A stretch of 64,000 bases of DNA from Mytilus edulis (GCF_963676685.1 NC_092347.1:84818592-84882591); one strand, 5' to 3'; positions 17,866 through 29,514 are shown, counted from the stretch's first letter. Numbers and translations: made by a program. The notes: generated from the sequence alone by a model not told the origin.

Positions 17866-20607
17866 ATACGCCCGGGACGGGACGTATTATGGTATACCGT
17901 TGTCCGTCCGTCCATCTGTCCGTCCGTCCGTCTGTCCGTCCGTCGTCCACACTTCGGACAATAACTCAAAAACACCTACACCAATTTCCATGAAACTTAA
18001 GTGAATTGTTTATATCTATTGACGTAAGCTCCCTTTCGTTTTTTTTTAATTTCAGATTTTAAGTTTTGGATTTATGGGGCTTTATTCATAAAAAAGGGGG
18101 GATTTTCAACACTTCGGACAATAACTCAAAAAGGCTTTCACCAATGTCCATGAAACTTTGGTGAATTGTTTATATCTATTGATGTAAGCTCCCTTTCGTT
18201 TTTTTTTAATTTCAGATTTTAAGTTTTGGATTTATGGGGCTTTATTCATAAAAAAGGGGGGATTTTCAACACTTCGGACAATAACTCAAAAAGGCTTTCA
18301 CCAATGTCCATGAAACTTTGGTGAATTGTTTATATCTATTGATGTAAGCTCCCTTTCGTTTTTTTTTAATTTCAGATTTTAAGTTTTGGATTTATGGGGC
18401 TTTATTCATAAAAAAGGGGGGATTTTCAACACTTCGGACAATAACTCAAAAAGGCTTTCACCAATGTCCATGAAACTTTGGTGAATTGTTTATATCTATT
18501 GATGTAAGCTCCCTTTCGTTTTTTTTTAATTTCAGATTTTAAGTTTTGGATTTATGGGGCTTTATTCATAAAAAAGGGGGGATTTTCAACTTTTTGGACA
18601 ATAACTCAAAAAGGCTTTCACCAATGTCCATGAAACTTTGGTGAATTGTTTATATCTATTGATGTAAGCTCCCTTTCGTTTTTTTTTAATTTCAGATTTT
18701 AAGTTTTGGATTTATGGGGCTTTATTCATAAAAAAGGGGGGATTTTCAACACTTCGGACAATAACTCAAAAAGGCTTTCACCAATGTCCATGAAACTTTG
18801 GTGAATTGTTTATATCTATTGATGTAAGCTCCCTTTCGTTTTTTTTTAATTTCAGATTTTAAGTTTTGGATTTATGGGGCTTTATTCATAAAAAAGGGGG
18901 GATTTTCAACACTTCGGACAATAACTCAAAAAGGCTTTCACCAATGTCCATGAAACTTTGGTGAATTGTTTATATCTATTGATGTAAGCTCCCTTTCGTT
19001 TTTTTTTAATTTCAGATTTTAAGTTTTGGATTTATGGGGCTTTATTCATAAAAAAGGGGGGATTTTCAACACTTTGGACAATAACTCAAAAAGGCTTTCA
19101 CCAATGTCCATGAAACTTTGGTGAATTGTTTATATCTATTGATGTAAGCTCCCTTTCGTTTTTTTTTTAATTTCAGATTTTAAGTTTTGGATTTATGGGG
19201 CTTTATTCATAAAAAAGGGGGGATTTTCAACACTTTGAACAATAACTCAAAAAGGCTTTCACCAATGTCCATGAAACTTTGGTGAATTGTTTATATCTAT
19301 TGATGTAAGCTCCCTTTCGTTTTTTTTTAATTTCAGATTTTAAGTTTTGGATTTATGGGGCTTTATTCATAAAAAAGGGGGGATTTTCAACACTTCGGAC
19401 AATAACTCAAAAAGGCTTTCACCAATGTCCATGAAACTTTGGTGAATTGTTTATATCTATTGATGTAAGCTCCCTTTCGTTTTTTTTTAATTTCAGATTT
19501 TAAGTTTTGGATTTATGGGGCTTTATTCATAAAAAAGGGGGGATTTTCAACACTTCGGACAATAACTCAAAAAGGCTTTCACCAATGTCCATGAAACTTT
19601 GGTGAATTGTTTATATCTATTGATGTAAGCTCCCTTTCGTTTTTTTTTAATTTCAGATTTTAAGTTTTGGATTTATGGGGCTTTATTCATAAAAAAGGGG
19701 GGATTTTCAACACTTTGGACAATAACTCAAAAAGGCTTTCACCAATGTCCATGAAACTTTGGTGAATTGTTTATATCTATTGATGTAAGCTCCCTTTCGT
19801 TTTTTTTTAATTTCAGATTTTAAGTTTTGGATTTATGGGGCTTTATTCATAAAAAAAGGGTGATTTTTAACACTTCGGACAATAACTCAAAAAGGCTTTC
19901 ACCAATGTCCATGAAACTTTGGTGAATTGTTTATATTTATTGATGTAAGCTCCCTTTCAATTTTTATAAATTTCAGATTTTAAGTTTTGGATTTATGGGG
20001 CTTTATTCATAAAAAAAAAGGGTGATTTTTAACACTTCGGACAATAACTCAAAAAGGCTTTCACCAATGTCCATGAAACTTTGGTGAATTGTTTATATCT
20101 ATTGATGTAAGCTCCCTTTCAATTTTTATAAATTTCAGATTTTAAGTTTTGGATTTATGGGGCTTTATTCATAAAAAAAGGGTGATTTTTAACACTTCGG
20201 ACAATAACTCAAAAAGGCTTTCACCAATGTCCATGAAACTTTGGTGAATTGTTTATATCTATTGATGTAAGCTCCCTTTCAATTTTTATAAATTTCAGAT
20301 TTTACATTTCCGTGTTATGAATTTTTATGCTTAAAAAAGGGGGGATTTTTCCAATTTCAGGACAATAACTAACACTTTCACAAAATTTTATGTATGGATG
20401 AAAAATTAAAGACAACAAACTTAGTTAAATTTGAGGTAGCCTTAATAGTGCCAATTTTTTTGTGCATTTTTATTTATTATTTGGGGGGGGGGGGGGGTAT
20501 TTGACAGGGCTCACACTATTTCTAGTTGATCATATAAATTCATTTAAAGCATAAAAGACAAGTTAAAAGAGCAACGGGCGTATCATGCGCTAAAGCGCAG
20601 CCCTTTA
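17866..20607 (+). mobile_element. Helentron/HINE-like element A with 160-bp core
   Basis: The 5' end is a hairpin, ATACGCCCGGGACGGGACG followed by TAT. Its first nine bases (ATACGCCCG, 17866-17874) are exactly complementary to CGGGCGTAT at 20575-20583. Next comes a CGTC/CGTCCGTC microsatellite (17899-17948), then a tandem 160-bp core to about 20300. The 3' end is a small hairpin TGCGCTAAAGCGCA (20586-20599) followed by GCCCTTTA. Subterminal inverted repeats, tandem core and terminal 3' hairpin are the hallmarks of Helentron-derived elements (HINEs, including Drosophila DINE-1). It sits between T-rich flanks. No Rep/helicase gene, so non-autonomous. It interrupts the LINE at 15955-17865. Confidence 0.7.
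17948..20300 (+). repeat. 160-bp tandem repeat core of element A
   Basis: About 14-15 copies of a 160-bp unit are anchored on ACTTCGGACAATAACTCAAA, with anchor ends at 18120, 18280, 18440, 18600, 18760, 18920 and so on. Middle copies are almost identical, differing by CTTCGGA/CTTTGGA and T-run length. The outermost copies are diverged: the first has AAACACCTACACC, and the last three have AATTTTTATAAATTTC. This is the pattern expected if unequal exchange homogenises the centre. Confidence 0.95.
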
Positions 20608-22470
20608 TTGTCTAACGTGGTAATCATGTTCAAAATTTAATAAAGGCAACATAAAGCTGTTCACATGTCCTAATTTGATTGAGATTAAACAAATCCCAGT
20701 TACAAACTAAAACCAAGGGAAACACATAACATTCAGCTATAAGAGAAAACAGCAGAAACACTGAGGTGCAACAAAAACAAACTTTAACATACATAGAAAC
20801 GAAACTGCCATATTCCTGACTTGGTACAGGACATTTGAAGAAACAATGGTGGGTTGAATCTGGTTTTATGCCTAGCCAAACCTCCGGCTTACCGGTAAGC
20901 CAAGCCTCCTGCTTACTAGGTCATGTTGAAAATACTGCTAAAATTACTGACAGGAATACAGTCCAAATAAGTTCAGGAACGCTCAGGACAGAGAAATACA
21001 TAAATAGATATGGATAAAACTTAAGGTCAGACAACAGTTTTTGGCTAATATCTATAATACTAAAATAACGAGGTCTAATTTGTCAGCCATAATGGGGTAA
21101 AAACGACAAATCAAAGAATTCAACTTTATATATAGCTAATATAGGACAATGGTGTAGATTTAAAATTACACCACTCCAGACCCTTTTGTTTTTCACATAA
21201 TTAATATTGCCAATAATTAACAAGTTCCGGGTTGAATATGATACCGATACCATTAGTATATTCACCTGTTACCTATTACCTTATCTGTACGTCCCGCATC
21301 TGACAGGCGCACCATCAAACGGTGTATTTAGGATTTTGCTATATACACAGGTCACAATCACAGGGTTGACACTACTAAATTCAATCATTGTCAAATTGTT
21401 TCCTAGTGTAGTATTTTAATCAGTAAGACTTTCTAAGAGATAACAATACGAATACTAAAAATCTGAACTTAAAATAAGGTGTATAGGTAGTTTGATAGTT
21501 TTGCCGTGTGAAGCATGGGTTCATTTGCCTATTACCATTAAAGACGTGTGATACAACTGATACAAATTTACAATCCACGACAACAAGGATAATTAAGGAC
21601 ATTAAGGTAAAAAAGAACTCAGTCCGAAATACTGTAAATCCATATGAAAAATCTAAGCTCTTGATGTGCATGACAGCAGTAGTACCACTAGAAGACTGGG
21701 ATTGGCCTATTTTAGTCAATAATCTGCCAGAACTAACAACTACCTGTGCTCTACTTTGTGGTTTCTAACTCCGTTTCTGTATCACCAATAGACCACAGAC
21801 ACAAAGGACTTATTTTAACTCGCAGAAAGGAAATTTCAGATGTGCTTACATTTAGAAAATTGTATAGTTAACTGTGTCTCAGAAAACCAATTATCATACA
21901 CAATATATGGATCATTTCTACTGTATCTATTATTAAATAGTCAAAATACGGGTAAACTCCAGAGTTTGGTGTCTTGCTCGTTGAGGCTATATGTTATTGT
22001 GTGTAGCAATACTGTTGAAAAACAGATGGATAGAAATTTCTAAAATAAAGGAGGACATTCTTGAAATGTGGACAAGTAATTTCCGTGAGCTACCGAATCC
22101 AAACTATACGTATACAGGACTTTGTTTAAGAAATATATTGGCTCTTATCCCAGCAAAATGCCATAATCGAAACCAATAAAACAGGAGGAAATACCTGATG
22201 TAAAAAACATCCCACAAATGCTGCTGACAGGAGATGTAATGGCACCAGTATTGAAGAAACCCTAGCGAACTTTAAAATAAATACAGTGACCAATATCTTC
22301 ACTTTAATCCAGTAGAGCATTAAAATCCAGAATAGATACATGCATTAAGATCTATCTACTCCAAAACCAACTACAAAGAATATTTAATGAAGCCATACTT
22401 TTGATATTTGCCGCATTCCTGGCTTCGGAAAGTAATAATACAATCTTGTGAATATCACCAGGAAATCCTG
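20608..22470. repeat. dispersed mussel-type repeats, no gene
   Basis: 20690-20800 (CCAAGGGAAACACATAAC, ACATAGAAACGAAACTG) matches, diverged, 33550-33650. The rest includes a segment with CAGGTCACAATCACAGGG and another with GACTGGGATTGGCC. Several frames of 60-99 codons overlap here on both strands without splice structure. I treat them as chance or decayed transposon sequence. A pure G run of about 15 lies just upstream at 20483-20497. Confidence 0.5.
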
Positions 22471-23030
22471 CTACTATGTTTGGATGCAGAAAAGGCTTTT
22501 GATAAACTAACATGAAATATTATTCAACAAGGTATATCACTATGGCATTGGTAGGGATACTACGTCATATGTATAGATAAAAAGCATTGTATTAGATGGG
22601 GATCTGGTTTCTGACAAGATATCTGTCGGCCAAGGAATTCAAATCAGTAAGGAGGAAAACTATCAACCTCCTTATACAAATCCTCTAATAATGTAATTGT
22701 AGATAGTGTAACAGAAAGTGGATTATGAAGCCATAAGGGGACAATAGCTATTGCTACACTATAGGTGACACATTAGTTAGTACTGGTATGGACATTGTAT
22801 ACCGCCATGCATAGACCAAATATAAAAAAGAAGATGTGGTATGACCAAGTCAAAATCAAACCACAAAAGTCGTACCTCGTATCCTATAATACCCAGCAGG
22901 AAATGGTAGTTAATATTTGCAGCTCTCCGATAGATAGAAATACATCTGCAAAACATCTAGGTATAACCAGAAATAAAAAGAATAAAACAGATATTGAGAA
23001 ACTTAACGTAGGAATGGCCACTATCTAAAG
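22471..23030 (+). pseudogene. decayed LINE reverse transcriptase
   Basis: Broken reading frames on the plus strand keep LINE motifs: LLCLDAEKAFDKL at about 22471-22512 (motif A, the DxEKAFD form of L1/RTE-type enzymes), then stops. Further on, 22795-23028 has KPQKSYLVSYNTQQE and SAKHLGITRNKKNKTDIEKL, the usual block after the palm domain. The YxDD box is lost. A shorter copy of the HLGITRN segment occurs at about 30918-30950. Confidence 0.65.
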
Positions 23031-23040
23031 TACGTTGGGG

Positions 23041-23074
23041 CAAGGATTTGTATAGTATACTATACAAATCCTTG
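23041..23074. repeat. 34-bp perfect palindrome
   Basis: The arm CAAGGATTTGTATAGTA is followed directly by its exact inverse. The same CAAGGATTTGTA sequence forms the arms of the foldback units at 39838-39955, so this looks like the two ends of one small element joined with no interior. Confidence 0.8.
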
Positions 23075-25481
23075 GTTGGGGGAATAAAAATAAAATAAAA
23101 AAAAAAACCCAAAGGAAATGCAAAACTGAAAGTGCTTTTAAAAAAGAAAAAAATGAACCAAATGAAAAGCTTTTAAAGAGATGAAAACAACGCATCATAA
23201 ATTTGATGCGTCCGAAGCGCTTTCCTAATTTTTCCTCATTCAGGATCGTCCCGGCATAGCCGAATATTAAGACAGCTACAGGTCCTTCACAGTCAGGTAG
23301 CTAACACAGTTGTCTTCATTTTAATCAAGACAGTACCAATCTGCACGATAATAGACGAAATATGCTATCTTTTTGGATGAATTCGATTAGAATCAACTAA
23401 TCATAACAGTCAGGAATCTACTTCGTCAAAATTATCTCCCCATTACGCCAGTTAATTTTCACATTCGTAGAAATGGAAGCAATTGTAGGGATGACGCGCT
23501 GCAAATTTTGCTCTTGGAAACCGATAAATTTATCCACATTGCACCATTACGATCCTTATATGTCAGTTGCATTATAAAAGACAAGTTAATGATCTTGTCT
23601 GCATTGATTCAACTGAAAACTTTTGTCTAATCGGTTGTCAGGTGGAATTTTTAAAATTTCATAAACATTTTAAAAAATTCTAATTAAATATTTCGTGGAA
23701 GGGCAGACTAGATTTTTTTAGTGGTTGGAGACTATAAACCTTAGTTATCACACACAAAAAATTGATTTTTTTCGAAGATATGCATTTTCATCATCCAACT
23801 TGAAAGACTGTCGTCAAGTACTTTTAGTAAAAACAATAGCTATTAGAACACACCTTTTATGGTTCATTAGATAGGTATTTCACTTGATCCATATATTTCA
23901 TCTTTTAGTACTGTGATTTGTTTATGTTATAAAGTCAACCTGTAGCTCTAATATATAACAATATTAGAATCTGAACCGAGATGATGTATCAAATATTCTT
24001 GCTTTGTACGTTTTCAAGACAAAATATTCAACTCATTAAACACATCCTAACATAAAAGGTGCACTCGATTTTCTCTTTTCGATACAATTGTTACCCATTT
24101 TTTAGAATTTTTTCTTGAGTCACATAATGGAAGGGCAGAAACGAAAATTACTGAACTAATAGATTAATATGTTCTCCGTCCGTGGTAATTTTTTCAAAAA
24201 AATCGGAGGTTATGCATTTTCTACATCCAACTTGATAAATACCCATGTTGTTGACTTGATGTCTTATTGTTCTGCTTAACTTTGTAAGTTATAGATAAAT
24301 TGAAATCTTATGCAAACCATGTTTTTAAAATGAAAAGAAAATTGTTATTTTATTAGTTTCAATTAACTTTTAATTTTTTTGTTACTATAGTAAACATTAC
24401 AGTAAGCATTTATCGCCTTCTCTAACAAAGAATTTCGATTCTTTTGTTCTGTTTCAACCAGGTTTCCGACTGATAAGACTTTCAAATCCTATAATGTCAA
24501 CTTGCAACTTAGAAAACAATTGCAATTAAAAACGTTAGAACCACTTTTAAAATACAGAAAAAAATATCCTTTGTCCCTCATAAAATCTGAGAGTGTACAG
24601 GAAACACTTTGTTAGTCTTGTATTATTTTAATTTTAGTTTCTTGTGTACAATTTGGAAATTAGTATGGCGTTCATTATCACTGGACTAGTGTTTATGGGC
24701 CAGCTGAAGGACGCCTCCGGGTGCGGGAATTTCTCGCTACATTGAAGACCTGTTGGTGACCCTCTGCTGTTGTTTTTTATTTGGTCGGGTTGTTGTCTCT
24801 TTGACACATTCCCCATTTCCATTCTCAATTTTAATTTTACTATTCTTTTGAAAACAGGAGAAATAAATAGCAAACTAGTAACACAAACATATACGCTACA
24901 AATAGTTATGTCTACCCTCACAAGAATATATCCCCAATAGGTACATGGTGTTATATAGCAGATGAAGATCTAAAACACTTACTTTTTTTCACGCAGTAAA
25001 CCTTAGCATACACATAAAAATTACCTCCAGAAAATAAAATCATAACTGGACAATGTAAAGAATGGGTTCTATCATAATTTGGTTGACTGTGACATTTGTA
25101 TACAAATTGTGATGGACTGTACCCACAAAAGCATTATCTATGGACTCCATATGAAGCAACAACAATGCATAGAGTTAGAAAAAACATTAAACGACTGCTC
25201 TGCTAAGACATGCATGCATACCAGCAGAATGCAATGTCTTCTTTTTTATACCAGTAGAATGCAATGTCTCTGCTTTGACCAATTCCATCCTGTTAAAAGT
25301 TGAAGTCATCACCCGACTAGTAAGTCTAGATTACTTAGTAAAGATCTATTGACATATGTTTTAGATAACAGAACGACCATGCGTAGAGGTCTTTTTTTTT
25401 GTGGATTTGTGCCCAAATTTTTTCAAAGATTGTTTTCAGTTCTGATACATCAAAGCCTATAAACCTGTCTATCGCTACTAG
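23075..25481. other. intergenic duplicate A (partner at 30.9-32.1 kb)
   Basis: No gene seen. From about 23080, and again at 24830-25481, the sequence matches 30980-31190 and 31350-32095, diverged but collinear (for example GTCAGGTAGCTAACACAG and CAGCAGATGAAGAT). The preceding LINE fragments are also shared. The LTR element inserted at the right end of this copy. Confidence 0.5.
24620..24840 (-). repeat. dispersed repeat with GACACATTCCCCATTTCC
   Basis: The segment with GAAGACCTGTTGGTGACC, GGGTTGTTGTCTCTTTGAC and CATTCCCCATTTCCATTCTC recurs diverged at about 47000-47100 and 63690-63750. In inverse it is embedded four times in the minisatellite at 51.4-56.8 kb. It is a multi-copy interspersed sequence with a fixed end at CTCAATTTTA. 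The 95-codon minus-strand frame over it is not a host gene. Confidence 0.65.
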
Positions 25482-25486
25482 GACTC

Positions 25487-25796
25487 TGTCCTGAATTGAC
25501 AATTCTGAGGTATCACCAAATATAAGTGAACTGCAGCAGACAGAACGTCTGTTCACATCAAAATCTAGGTGTGCTCTGCCTAACCACTTTACCTGTATGA
25601 AAACCATGTGCTACTTGTCACATGATTTTTACCTGGCGCGTAAATCAATGAGTGGGGTGCCAATCAGGGTGCAATTTATACATACCTTTACAAACCATGA
25701 AAATAAGATAGTGAGCTGCCTTTCATGAATTACAATTTATGAACAATAAGCAAATAATTAATAAAAGATAAAAATCACATAATGAAGTTCGTCACA
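25487..25796 (-). repeat. 3' LTR (310-bp terminal repeat)
   Basis: On the minus strand it begins TGTGACGAACTTCATT and ends CAGGACA, with TG..CA borders. Position for position it appears identical to 29515-29824. It directly abuts target duplication GACTC on its left. Confidence 0.9.
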
Positions 25797-25815
25797 TACG
25801 TCCCCCTTCAAAAGA
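25797..25815 (-). other. polypurine tract before the 3' LTR
   Basis: On the minus strand, TTTTGAAGGGGGACGTA runs into the TGTGAC start of the LTR. A purine run here is where plus-strand DNA synthesis is primed in LTR elements. Confidence 0.6.
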
Positions 25816-25938
25816 CTAAACTATGATTTAGTCCAGCCAACACCAACGAACTTCAAAACAAAAACAATCTGAAATTAATACCTCAATATATACATAGATA
25901 CTAGATATACACATCAGATGCTAATAACTGCTCAGGGG

Positions 25939-28479
25939 TCAATCTTCGTCACACCTAGAAAGTGCATCTGCTGCTATATTCTGCTTCCCTGGAATATGTG
26001 TAATCGTGTACCTAAACTCCTGTAAAAATAAACTCCAGCGAAGTAAACGCTGGTTGCTGGTTTTCATTCTATAAAGCCACTGCAAAGGTGCATGGTCACT
26101 GAAAATAGTAAATTCACTACCTTCTAAATATACCCTCAATGTTTTTACCGCCCATACACATGATACAATAGCATAACATTCCTTTTCGATGACTGCATAG
26201 TTACATTCTGCACCACTCAGCTTCTTACTGATAAAAATAACTGGATGTCTGCCATCTTCAAATCCCTGCTCCAAAACAGCACTGAGACCAAACTGTGAAG
26301 CATCTGTCTGTAAAATAAATAATAAAATAAATATAATGATAATCCACGCAAAATTGAATACTGGAACCTTCTTCTTTACTAGAACCACTGGTGCTGCATA
26401 AGGACTGGTTGAAGGTTCAATAATACCAGGCTTTAACATCTCAACTTCTACCTTGACTTGGTTTCTAACTGCATACGGCAAAGGGTGTGGTTCCTTGAAA
26501 ACTGGTTCATCTGTCTTGTGAAATGGTTCGTCCATAGGAGGTATACTGACAAGTGGAGCTTTAGAAATTCTACCCTTCTGAACCCCTCTTAGACACTCTG
26601 GACATGATCTACAATACTGAGCAATATCAACAAATATTCTAGGCCAATAGAAATGCTGCATAATCCTATACCTGGTCTTAGTAATACCCAAATGACCTGC
26701 TAAAGAAATATCATGACCTAAGGTCAAAACTGTGTTCCGAAACTTCTGAGGGACAACAATTTGACTAATTGCCTCCCTTGACTGTGGCCTAAATATCCTG
26801 TAAAGAATATCAGATCTTATTGTAAAATAAGACTGTTCATCCGAGTCATCTGTAATATAAGATCTAAGAGTATCTAAAGTATGATCAGACTTCTGTGCAT
26901 CAATCAGCTCCTGTCTAGTACAAATCTGAAAATTAGAGTCAAAATTAGTAATTTGAAAAGGCTCTGTTAAAGGTAAATCATCACTATACTTCTCTGTGTT
27001 CTTCTCAATTCTTATCTCCTCGTCCGACTGTTTAATCTTCTGTGATCTAGTCTTCACTGCTTGACATGGCTTTGAGGATGGATCTAAAACTGGATCTAAA
27101 ACTGAAAAATCTACAGAATCATCACCAACTACAACAGTGTCCTTAACACTAGTAGGTATATAAGTGTTAACATAGTTCCCTATGATGAGCTCTGCGAAAG
27201 GAGTATCCAAAACTAGAGCTAAAACAGTACCTGAAACAAAAGGAGTGTTAATATTAATCCAAACTTCCTTGCATACACGTGAAGAACCATCTGCAAGACA
27301 AATACCTCTACTCTTACCTGTAAACTTATCTGAGTCAACATATTTTTGGTTTACAAAAACAGTTGAACATCCTGTGTCCCTTAACACTGAAACTGGTTTA
27401 CTGTTTACCTTACCTTCAACTATATCTAATCCTGGTACTTCGTTTGTCTTCACCTCGTCACATGACACCCCTGGTAACCGAATTGTCATGCCACCTGCGT
27501 ATTCGTCAACTGTACTACATGGTTCTGTTTGTCCTGGCTTAACAAAACATAATCCTATTTTACCTTGTTGTCTATTCCTTAAAATACAATCTGAAGCAAT
27601 ATGTCCTTTGCGGTTACACACAAAGCATGTTCTGGTTTCAGGTTTATACTGACCTTGATTGTTCCCGTTCGATTTACTCTGCTGTTTCTTCTGATAATCA
27701 CTGCTAGACTGTGCTTTATCATTACCCTTACCTACATCTTTGTGTGCTGTTTGATAAGCTTCGGCTAGTTCTACTAAAGACCTAAGATCCGGTGGTTTAT
27801 GCTCCTGAATCCACAACCTTAAATCCTTATCACTACTTACTGTCAACTGATCCCTGACCATCAAATCATAGAGCTTATCAAAACTACCATCAATGTCTTC
27901 TCTGGCACACCAGTGCCTTAAAAAACCCTCTATCCGTACAGAAAATTCCTTGAAAGACTCCCCAGCAAACTGAGCCGAATTCCTGAACTTAGCCCGATAT
28001 GCCTCAGAAGTTAACTCATACCGAACCAAAATAGCTGTCTTAATCTTGTCGTATAACCTACTATCCTCATCACTCAACCTGGAATATGCCTCAAGAGCTT
28101 TACCACAAAGAAGGGGAATAAGTCGTAGTGGCCATTCACTCTTTTGAACTTTATGAAGTGTAACAAGTTTTTCAAAAGCTTTTAAAAATACATCTGGATC
28201 TTGACCTTCAGAAAATTTAGGTAACTTAGTCTTAATAGACTCTGACGTTTTAAAACTACTTTTACCTCCTGTTGCCAACTCTTTCTCTCTCAACTCCAGC
28301 TCTCTCAGTCTATAACTATTGTCCATCTCTGCTTTTCTCATATCTCGTTCAGCTGCTCTCTCATCTCTTTCTGCAGCTTGCATCTCTCTATACAAATTTA
28401 AACAAGTAGATGCCGTTTCACCTTTATCAATCAAGTCTGCCATCCACTGTGGCAACTTTTCTGACGTCATGTTGTACAC
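25939..28479 (-). CDS. gag-pol polyprotein with two in-frame deletions
   Basis: 846 codons without a stop. An Arg/Glu-rich coiled segment (about 30-70) and a gag capsid-like region (about 85-235) precede a CCHC zinc knuckle CFVCNRKGHIASDC (about 284-297). Then come an aspartic protease with RDTGCS (about 366) and an integrase H2C2 zinc finger (GHLGITKTRYRIMQHFYW with CRSCPEC, about 590-630). A reverse-transcriptase N-terminal stub (MLKPGIIEPSTSPYAAPVVL, about 680-700) is followed by RNase H (TDASQFGLSAVL to ADALSRCDED, about 723-846). The integrase DDE core and the RT palm with YxDD are missing, each removed in frame. Integrase before RT, with the ORF ending at RNase H just before the LTR, is the domain order reported for Gmr1-like elements. 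It cannot retrotranspose alone. Confidence 0.88.
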   Translation of the reverse strand: MYNMTSEKLPQWMADLIDKGETASTCLNLYREMQAAERDERAAERDMRKAEMDNSYRLRELELREKELATGGKSSFKTSESIKTKLPKFSEGQDPDVFLKAFEKLVTLHKVQKSEWPLRLIPLLCGKALEAYSRLSDEDSRLYDKIKTAILVRYELTSEAYRAKFRNSAQFAGESFKEFSVRIEGFLRHWCAREDIDGSFDKLYDLMVRDQLTVSSDKDLRLWIQEHKPPDLRSLVELAEAYQTAHKDVGKGNDKAQSSSDYQKKQQSKSNGNNQGQYKPETRTCFVCNRKGHIASDCILRNRQQGKIGLCFVKPGQTEPCSTVDEYAGGMTIRLPGVSCDEVKTNEVPGLDIVEGKVNSKPVSVLRDTGCSTVFVNQKYVDSDKFTGKSRGICLADGSSRVCKEVWININTPFVSGTVLALVLDTPFAELIIGNYVNTYIPTSVKDTVVVGDDSVDFSVLDPVLDPSSKPCQAVKTRSQKIKQSDEEIRIEKNTEKYSDDLPLTEPFQITNFDSNFQICTRQELIDAQKSDHTLDTLRSYITDDSDEQSYFTIRSDILYRIFRPQSREAISQIVVPQKFRNTVLTLGHDISLAGHLGITKTRYRIMQHFYWPRIFVDIAQYCRSCPECLRGVQKGRISKAPLVSIPPMDEPFHKTDEPVFKEPHPLPYAVRNQVKVEVEMLKPGIIEPSTSPYAAPVVLVKKKVPVFNFAWIIIIFILLFILQTDASQFGLSAVLEQGFEDGRHPVIFISKKLSGAECNYAVIEKECYAIVSCVWAVKTLRVYLEGSEFTIFSDHAPLQWLYRMKTSNQRLLRWSLFLQEFRYTITHIPGKQNIAADALSRCDED

Positions 28480-28595
28480 AATCTAATCTGATAATGATAC
28501 AAAAAATATACAAATATTTCGGAGTAAGGTTACCAGAAATAAAATCTCAAAAATAAATCAACAGTGTCTGGTTATACCTTCATAACAAATGAACT

Positions 28596-28684
28596 CTATG
28601 AATGTTGGACCTGTGACAATCCCACCGCTGCCACCATTGTAAAGACGTAGGATAATCGGATTGTCAGTTGGCCAACATTCATAG
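28596..28684 (-). other. nested stem structure around the primer-binding site
   Basis: CTATGAATGTTGG (28596-28608) is the exact inverse of CCAACATTCATAG (28672-28684). Inside it, GACAATCC (28615-28622) pairs with GGATTGTC (28658-28665). The primer-binding site lies between and overlaps the inner arm. In the RNA this would resemble the U5-leader stem that cradles the primer site in retroviruses and LTR elements. Confidence 0.7.
28618..28636 (-). other. primer-binding site, tRNA-Leu 3' end
   Basis: The plus strand reads AATCCCACCGCTGCCACCA, which is the T-arm/acceptor 3' end plus CCA of a leucine tRNA. The minus strand, TGGTGGCAGCGGTGGGATT, is therefore a 19-nt perfect primer-binding site. It is followed one base later by TGTAAAG (28638), a plausible LTR border. 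It sits 876 bp from the 310-bp terminal repeat, where a second, weaker TGG start also occurs. Confidence 0.8.
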
Positions 28685-29514
28685 AAACACAAGTAAAAAA
28701 TAATATTTTACTAAAACAAAAATAAACAAAATCAAACAAAACTAAACATAATTATAACATGCAAATGAATACAAATAAACAAAGTAAACAACTGAAATGT
28801 TAGTAAGTATAAATTGAAACTAATCAGAAAAATGTCTCATCACATCTGCTATCATTCACTCTGTTTGCGGTCAAGATCTAGGACGTCGCTTGGAACGAAC
28901 ATCAAATACTTTCAGATTGAATTATTCTAAACTTTTACTTTATTAAACTTTTCACTATTTAATATTGACTTGTGTACACTTGTAACATCAATAAGATGTA
29001 TGGCTCACTATATATTCACTTATAAAATACATTTCACTAATTGCATAGCTTCTATATTGATATGCCACTTCCGTTAAATGAAACACGGACTTCCGGTAAA
29101 CTAACACCAACTTCCGGTGAATATACCACAGCTTCTATAAACGTAAATACGTAATTTCTGCCACATAACATATATATATTGGCCGTTGTATGATACGTTA
29201 AACTAAACCTCACAACTGGTATTTGGGAAGATCTGTGTCAATAAATGGGACGTACGTTGTCTGACCATTTAAATGCTGCCGCTCCAAAACTGAGCATTAA
29301 AACTGCATGGACCAACCCCTGAAACAAATAATTGAACCCCAAATAAATTTATAATCAAATGAAAACAAGATTTCAAACCATAAATCGACCGCCACGTGAA
29401 TGAAAAGTCTCCGGGTCTGTTTGATAAGTCAAAATGACAACTAAATGATAACACCTTCAAAAATATAAATGTTCTTACCTGAGCAAATTCATTATATTGT
29501 CCTGTGAATCTCCA
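28638..29514 (-). other. 876-bp segment between primer site and terminal repeat
   Basis: This non-coding segment is present only on the 5' side of the element. Read on the minus strand it contains GGAAGT motifs, TATA-like runs and AATAAA, then pairs with the leader near the primer site. It could be native R-U5 of a 1.19-kb LTR whose 3' copy is short, or an insertion at the LTR/primer-site junction: CCAT occurs at 28634-28637 and again at 29512-29515. Confidence 0.55.

Noticed and set aside
21508..21768. 86-codon plus-strand ORF (…PLEDWDWPILVNNLPE…)
   Set aside because: It looks protein-like in part, but overlaps an equal antisense ORF and lies in dispersed-repeat sequence; a decayed transposon is likelier than a host gene.
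27182..27652. 156-codon plus-strand ORF
   Set aside because: It is the antisense shadow of the gag-pol ORF.
28618..28636. tRNA-Leu gene
   Set aside because: Only the 3' 19 nt including CCA are present; genomic eukaryotic tRNA genes lack CCA. It is a primer-binding site.
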